The position numbers were made by a program, and so were the translations under genes. From NCBI GenBank assembly GCA_020723805.1, contig DYID01000032.1:1-35689 (forward strand): DNA of 35,689 nucleotides, given 5' to 3'. The DNA is from Anaerolinea sp. Its GTDB lineage: Bacteria; Chloroflexota; Anaerolineae; Anaerolineales; Villigracilaceae. Below, piece by piece: positions 33,093-35,689 of the stretch; within the stretch, counting starts at the first letter, position 1, and each line of letters starts with the position of its first letter. The notes below the pieces were generated by a model. That model did not search any database. It was not told where the DNA came from and saw only the letters and a program-made list of their open reading frames with translations.

Positions 33093-34415
33093 CTAAAGCC
33101 TCACCACCTTTTCGTTCCCCTTGGCAAACCCGCCGGTGGCGTTGCGGCTGTCGAAGACGAACTTCGCCTCGCGGACAATCGCCTCATAATCATAGACCTT
33201 GTGATTGGTGACGATCACCACGGCATCCGCCTCGCGGACGGCATTCATCACATCCGGCACGCTGTCCATGTGCCAGCCGTCGGTCTCGTGATGGATGTGA
33301 GGGATGTAGGGGTCGTGATAGGTCACCTCCGCGCCCTTCTTCATCAGCAAACCGATGACATCCAGCGAGGGCGATTCGCGCACGTCGTCAATATCGGGTT
33401 TGTACGCCGCGCCCAGGACGAGAATCTTCGAGCCTTTGACCGGCTTACCGCGGTCGTTCAACGCCTCCATCACACGGCTGACCACGTAACGCGGCATGTT
33501 GGTGTTGATTTCCGAAGCCAGTTCGATGAAGCGCGCATTGTAGTTGAACGACTTCATCTTCCACGAAAGATACAGCGGATCAATCGGAATGCAGTGACCG
33601 CCCAAGCCCGGTCCGGGCGTGAACTTCATGAAGCCAAACGGCTTGGTGGCGGCGGCGTCTATCACCTCCCACACGTCCACGCCGAGGCGCTCGCACATGA
33701 TCGCCAGTTCGTTCACCAGCCCGATGTTGATCATGCGGAAGGTATTCTCCAGCAATTTCGCCATCTCCGCCGCCTCCGCCGAAGAGACCGGATGCACGGT
33801 CTGGATTGCGCCTTCGTACCAGGCGGCAGCCACTTCGGTGCAGGCAGGCGTGATGCCGCCCATCACCTTGGGCGTGTTGACGGTCGTCCAGTCCTTGCGC
33901 CCAGGGTCCACGCGCTCGGGCGAAAAGGCAAGGAACCAGTCCTCGCCGATGGTCAGCCCGCGCTCGACGCCCAGTTTGGGCAAAAGCAGTTCGCGTGTGG
34001 TGCCGGGGTAGGTGGTGGATTCCAGCACCACCACCATGCCCTTGTGCATGTACTTCGCCAGTTCATCGGTGGCGGCAATGATGAACGACATATCCGGGTC
34101 GCCGGTCTGACGCAGGGGCGTCGGCACGCAAATGCTGACCGCGTCCATGTCCTTCAGCACGGAAAAATCCGTCGTGGCGGTGAGGTGACCGGACTTGACG
34201 ATCCGTTCCACTGCCTCGGTCTTCACGTCGGGGATGTAGGAAATGCCCCTCGAAAGCGAATCCACCTTTCGCGCGTCCGGGTCTATGCCCGTGACGCGGA
34301 ATCCCGCCTCGGCGAAGACGACCGCCAGGGGCAGTCCCACATAGCCGAGTCCCAAAATCCCCACACGAGCGGTTTTATCCTTCAGTTTCTTGATGAGCGT
34401 TTCTTTTGTTGACAT
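33093..34415 (-). CDS. UDP-sugar 6-dehydrogenase (UDP-GlcNAc/UDP-Glc type)
   Basis: 440 residues. NAD-binding RVGILGLGYVGLPLAVVFAE (17-36), FSPERVDPG (164-172), catalytic C275 in GPGLGGHCIPIDPLYLSWKM, VLGAAYKPDIDDVRESPS, and the C-terminal FDSRNATGG. Two successive NAD-dependent oxidations of C6 turn a UDP-hexose into the uronic acid. FSPERVDPG and GGHCIPIDP are as in WbpA-type UDP-GlcNAc dehydrogenases; UDP-glucose cannot be excluded. Start at MSTKETLIKK, with AAGGAAAAG upstream. First gene of the glycan cluster, beginning 14 bp after rimI. Confidence 0.93.
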   Translation of the reverse strand: MSTKETLIKKLKDKTARVGILGLGYVGLPLAVVFAEAGFRVTGIDPDARKVDSLSRGISYIPDVKTEAVERIVKSGHLTATTDFSVLKDMDAVSICVPTPLRQTGDPDMSFIIAATDELAKYMHKGMVVVLESTTYPGTTRELLLPKLGVERGLTIGEDWFLAFSPERVDPGRKDWTTVNTPKVMGGITPACTEVAAAWYEGAIQTVHPVSSAEAAEMAKLLENTFRMINIGLVNELAIMCERLGVDVWEVIDAAATKPFGFMKFTPGPGLGGHCIPIDPLYLSWKMKSFNYNARFIELASEINTNMPRYVVSRVMEALNDRGKPVKGSKILVLGAAYKPDIDDVRESPSLDVIGLLMKKGAEVTYHDPYIPHIHHETDGWHMDSVPDVMNAVREADAVVIVTNHKVYDYEAIVREAKFVFDSRNATGGFAKGNEKVVRL

Positions 34416-34428
34416 TCTTTTCCTTATC

Positions 34429-34896
34429 TCAACCTTCCAACTTTTCAACCTTCAGCCCATTCAGGGTCATGAGAATTGCGTCTTCATCGGTATCTTTGTA
34501 GTAACGTTTACGGCGTCCTACCGCCTCATAACCGAACTGGCGGTACAACTCCTGCGCGGCAATATTGCTCTCGCGCACCTCCAAAAACGAGGTGACCGCT
34601 CCCTCCTCCGCCATGGAACGCAGGGCATGGCTCAAAAGTTTCCGTGCAATGCCGCGCCGGCGATGGGCGGGATGCACGGCAAGCGTGGCAATGTGCGCCT
34701 CGTCCACCAACAGCCAGGCGACGAGCATGCCCACGATCTCGCCATCCACCTCCGCCACCCAGCAGCGCGAGGCAGTGTTGTCGGTCAGTTCGAAGCGGAA
34801 CGACCGCTCGGGCCACGGCAGGCTGAACGACATCTGATCCAGCGCCACCACCGCCGGCAGGTCATCCAGCGTCATGCGGCGGATGGTCACGGTCAT
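34429..34896 (-). CDS. rimI: Ribosomal-protein-alanine N-acetyltransferase RimI-like
   Basis: 155 residues, GNAT fold. MTVTIRRMTLDDLPAVVALD, FRFELTDNTASRCWVAEVDG, acetyl-CoA-binding HPAHRRRGIARKLLSHAL (motif A) and FLEVRESNIAAQELYRQFGY with RRKRYYKDTDEDAILM. RimI acetylates the N-terminus of ribosomal protein S18 in E. coli. It starts at ATGA overlapping tsaB, the standard tsaE-tsaB-rimI order. The last eight residues are coded by a short repeat. Other frames upstream are not RimI. Confidence 0.92.
   Translation of the reverse strand: MTVTIRRMTLDDLPAVVALDQMSFSLPWPERSFRFELTDNTASRCWVAEVDGEIVGMLVAWLLVDEAHIATLAVHPAHRRRGIARKLLSHALRSMAEEGAVTSFLEVRESNIAAQELYRQFGYEAVGRRKRYYKDTDEDAILMTLNGLKVEKLEG
34431..34453. 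repeat. AAGGTTGAAAAGTTGG-type short repeat at rimI 3' end
   Basis: The minus strand carries GAAGGTTGAAAAGTTGGAAG and then GTTGAG. It codes the last residues of RimI (LKVEKLEG) and its stop codon, and runs into the gap before the UDP-sugar dehydrogenase. The repeat seems to have replaced the native C-terminus. Confidence 0.6.
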
Positions 34897-35558
34897 ACGG
34901 GCGGCGTCCCTTCGGTGTGCAGATAAATCGGCGCGAGCGCGGCGGCGTCGTCCACATTGCCCGCCTGCCAGCGCGCCCACGCCAGTTCCGCCAGCACAGC
35001 CGGACGGCGCAACGAGGCGGCGGGAGAGACCAGGCGGATACCTGCCTCTTTCATCTTCTGGATTTCCTCCGCCGAAAACTCTCCGCACACCACAGACGGA
35101 TTCTGCGCCTCCGCCATCAACGCTTCGAGACTCACGACTCTTGCCGGACCCTGAGCCCGCCACCGTTTTCTCGAACTTTTATACACGCCGAGAGCGAACC
35201 GTCCGCGCCCCGCCTGAATGGCGCACAACAGCAGGTGACGCCCAACCGGCTGGGCATAAGCAAGGATGTCGAGCGTAGGGATGCCCACCAATGGGATATG
35301 CCTTGCGAACGCCAACCCTTTGACGAGCGAAAGTCCCACGCGCAGGCTGGTGAATGAACCCGGTCCCAGCGCCACGCCCAGCGCCTGCACAGCGTCCATC
35401 GTTGTGCCGCAGCGCGCCAGTAAATCGGCGACGGCGGGGGCGAGTTCCACGGTGTGCCGCTGACTGCTTCGCCAAGTGCATTCGGCAAGAACGCGCGCGC
35501 CGTCGTAGAGCGCCAGTCCGACCTGCGCGGTGGATGTATCCACTGCCAGCAGCATCAT
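34893..35558 (-). CDS. tsaB: tRNA t6A37 threonylcarbamoyladenosine biosynthesis protein TsaB
   Basis: 221 residues of the ASKHA fold: MMLLAVDTSTAQVGLALYDG at the N-terminus, HTVELAPAVADLL, GVALGPGSFTSLRVGLSLVK (the strongest signature) and LDILAYA. TsaB supports TsaD in adding threonylcarbamoyl to A37 of ANN-decoding tRNAs. It starts at ATGA overlapping the tsaE stop, after GGGAGG. The C-terminal half is divergent, as usual for the family. tsaD is not in the window. Confidence 0.93.
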   Translation of the reverse strand: MMLLAVDTSTAQVGLALYDGARVLAECTWRSSQRHTVELAPAVADLLARCGTTMDAVQALGVALGPGSFTSLRVGLSLVKGLAFARHIPLVGIPTLDILAYAQPVGRHLLLCAIQAGRGRFALGVYKSSRKRWRAQGPARVVSLEALMAEAQNPSVVCGEFSAEEIQKMKEAGIRLVSPAASLRRPAVLAELAWARWQAGNVDDAAALAPIYLHTEGTPPV

Positions 35559-35689
35559 CCGCCTCCCACCGCCCGGCGGATGACATCGAGCAGTTCGTCG
35601 TAGCGCCCGCCCACGGCTTTGAATTTCAGTTCGCGTTCTTCCTCGTCCACGTGTTCGAGCCTCACCCACAAATGTTCCGGCGGGACGAG
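35555..35689 (-). CDS. tsaE: TsaE (tRNA t6A ATPase), C-terminal 44 residues, cut by window edge
   Basis: The last codons before tsaB read LVPPEHLWVRLEHVDEEERE, then KAVGGRYDEL and end IRRAVGGG. This resembles the C-terminus of TsaE as seen in Chloroflexota (PEDxLWVxLxHxDExxR, then GxRY). The Walker A part lies beyond the edge. Placement directly before tsaB, with ATGA overlap, supports the call. Confidence 0.75.
   Translation of the reverse strand, partial: LVPPEHLWVRLEHVDEEERELKFKAVGGRYDELLDVIRRAVGGG

Noticed and set aside
33054-34412. Long plus-strand open frame opposite the UDP-sugar dehydrogenase
   Set aside because: His/Arg-rich shadow product; the minus strand carries all catalytic motifs of the dehydrogenase.

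Overview
The window is GC-rich bacterial chromosome, densely packed, with no rRNA, tRNA or CRISPR seen. Gene content and style point to a Chloroflexota member, probably class Anaerolineae. The indications are a RecG with a long extra N-terminal domain, a proline/threonine-tailed class A PBP, many glycan membrane proteins, dispersed heptamer arrays, and promoters placed for leaderless mRNAs. This placement is inference from style; no marker gene such as 16S is present.

Layout. 86-1336 (+): lipoyl-dependent E2 acyltransferase. 1501-3873 (-): GH63-like six-hairpin glycosidase, convergent with E2. 4049-8984 (+): a MaoC hydratase, then an ATGA-coupled trio of class A penicillin-binding protein, YwbE-like protein and SH3-like lipoprotein, closed by a strong bidirectional terminator. 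9052-12760 (-): coiled-coil protein, coaD and recG. 12834-13554 (-): an MNT/HEPN toxin-antitoxin pair whose HEPN gene carries a one-base frameshift. 13609-15035 (-): plsY and degV. 15105-16541 (+): a methyltransferase-GT2 fusion.

16675-34415 is a long, almost entirely minus-strand surface-glycan cluster. In order of transcription it holds a UDP-sugar dehydrogenase, a UDP-sugar 4-epimerase, a flippase, a GT4 glycosyltransferase, a BrnT/BrnA toxin-antitoxin pair, a membrane GT-C-like protein, gmd, a GT2, an LPG-synthase-TM-like protein, a large membrane protein, rmlB, rmlA, a second MaoC protein, a WecE-type aminotransferase and a GT39-like protein. Together the enzymes predict a UDP-hexuronic acid, GDP-4-keto-6-deoxymannose and dTDP-4-amino-4,6-dideoxygalactose as precursors, plus lipid-linked sugar transfer and export. 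No rmlC, rmlD, fcl, polymerase or initiating phosphoglycosyltransferase is present. 34429-35689 (-) is the housekeeping set tsaE (partial), tsaB, rimI.

The most notable feature is a layer of small repeats. (1) A 119-bp MITE-like element is present twice, each copy flanked by its own perfect 8-bp target duplication. (2) A different 104-bp element is present twice, with inverted ends, 7-bp flanking repeats and a hairpin showing a compensatory base change. (3) Heptamer or 14-mer arrays lie in several intergenic spaces. (4) Several repeat families are inserted in frame inside genes (E2 linker, GT4, membrane protein, RimI tail), including one that gives the same peptide, RPExVEGS, in two unrelated proteins. 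Six genes also have a TANNNT box 6-8 nt upstream of the start codon, as expected for leaderless transcription.
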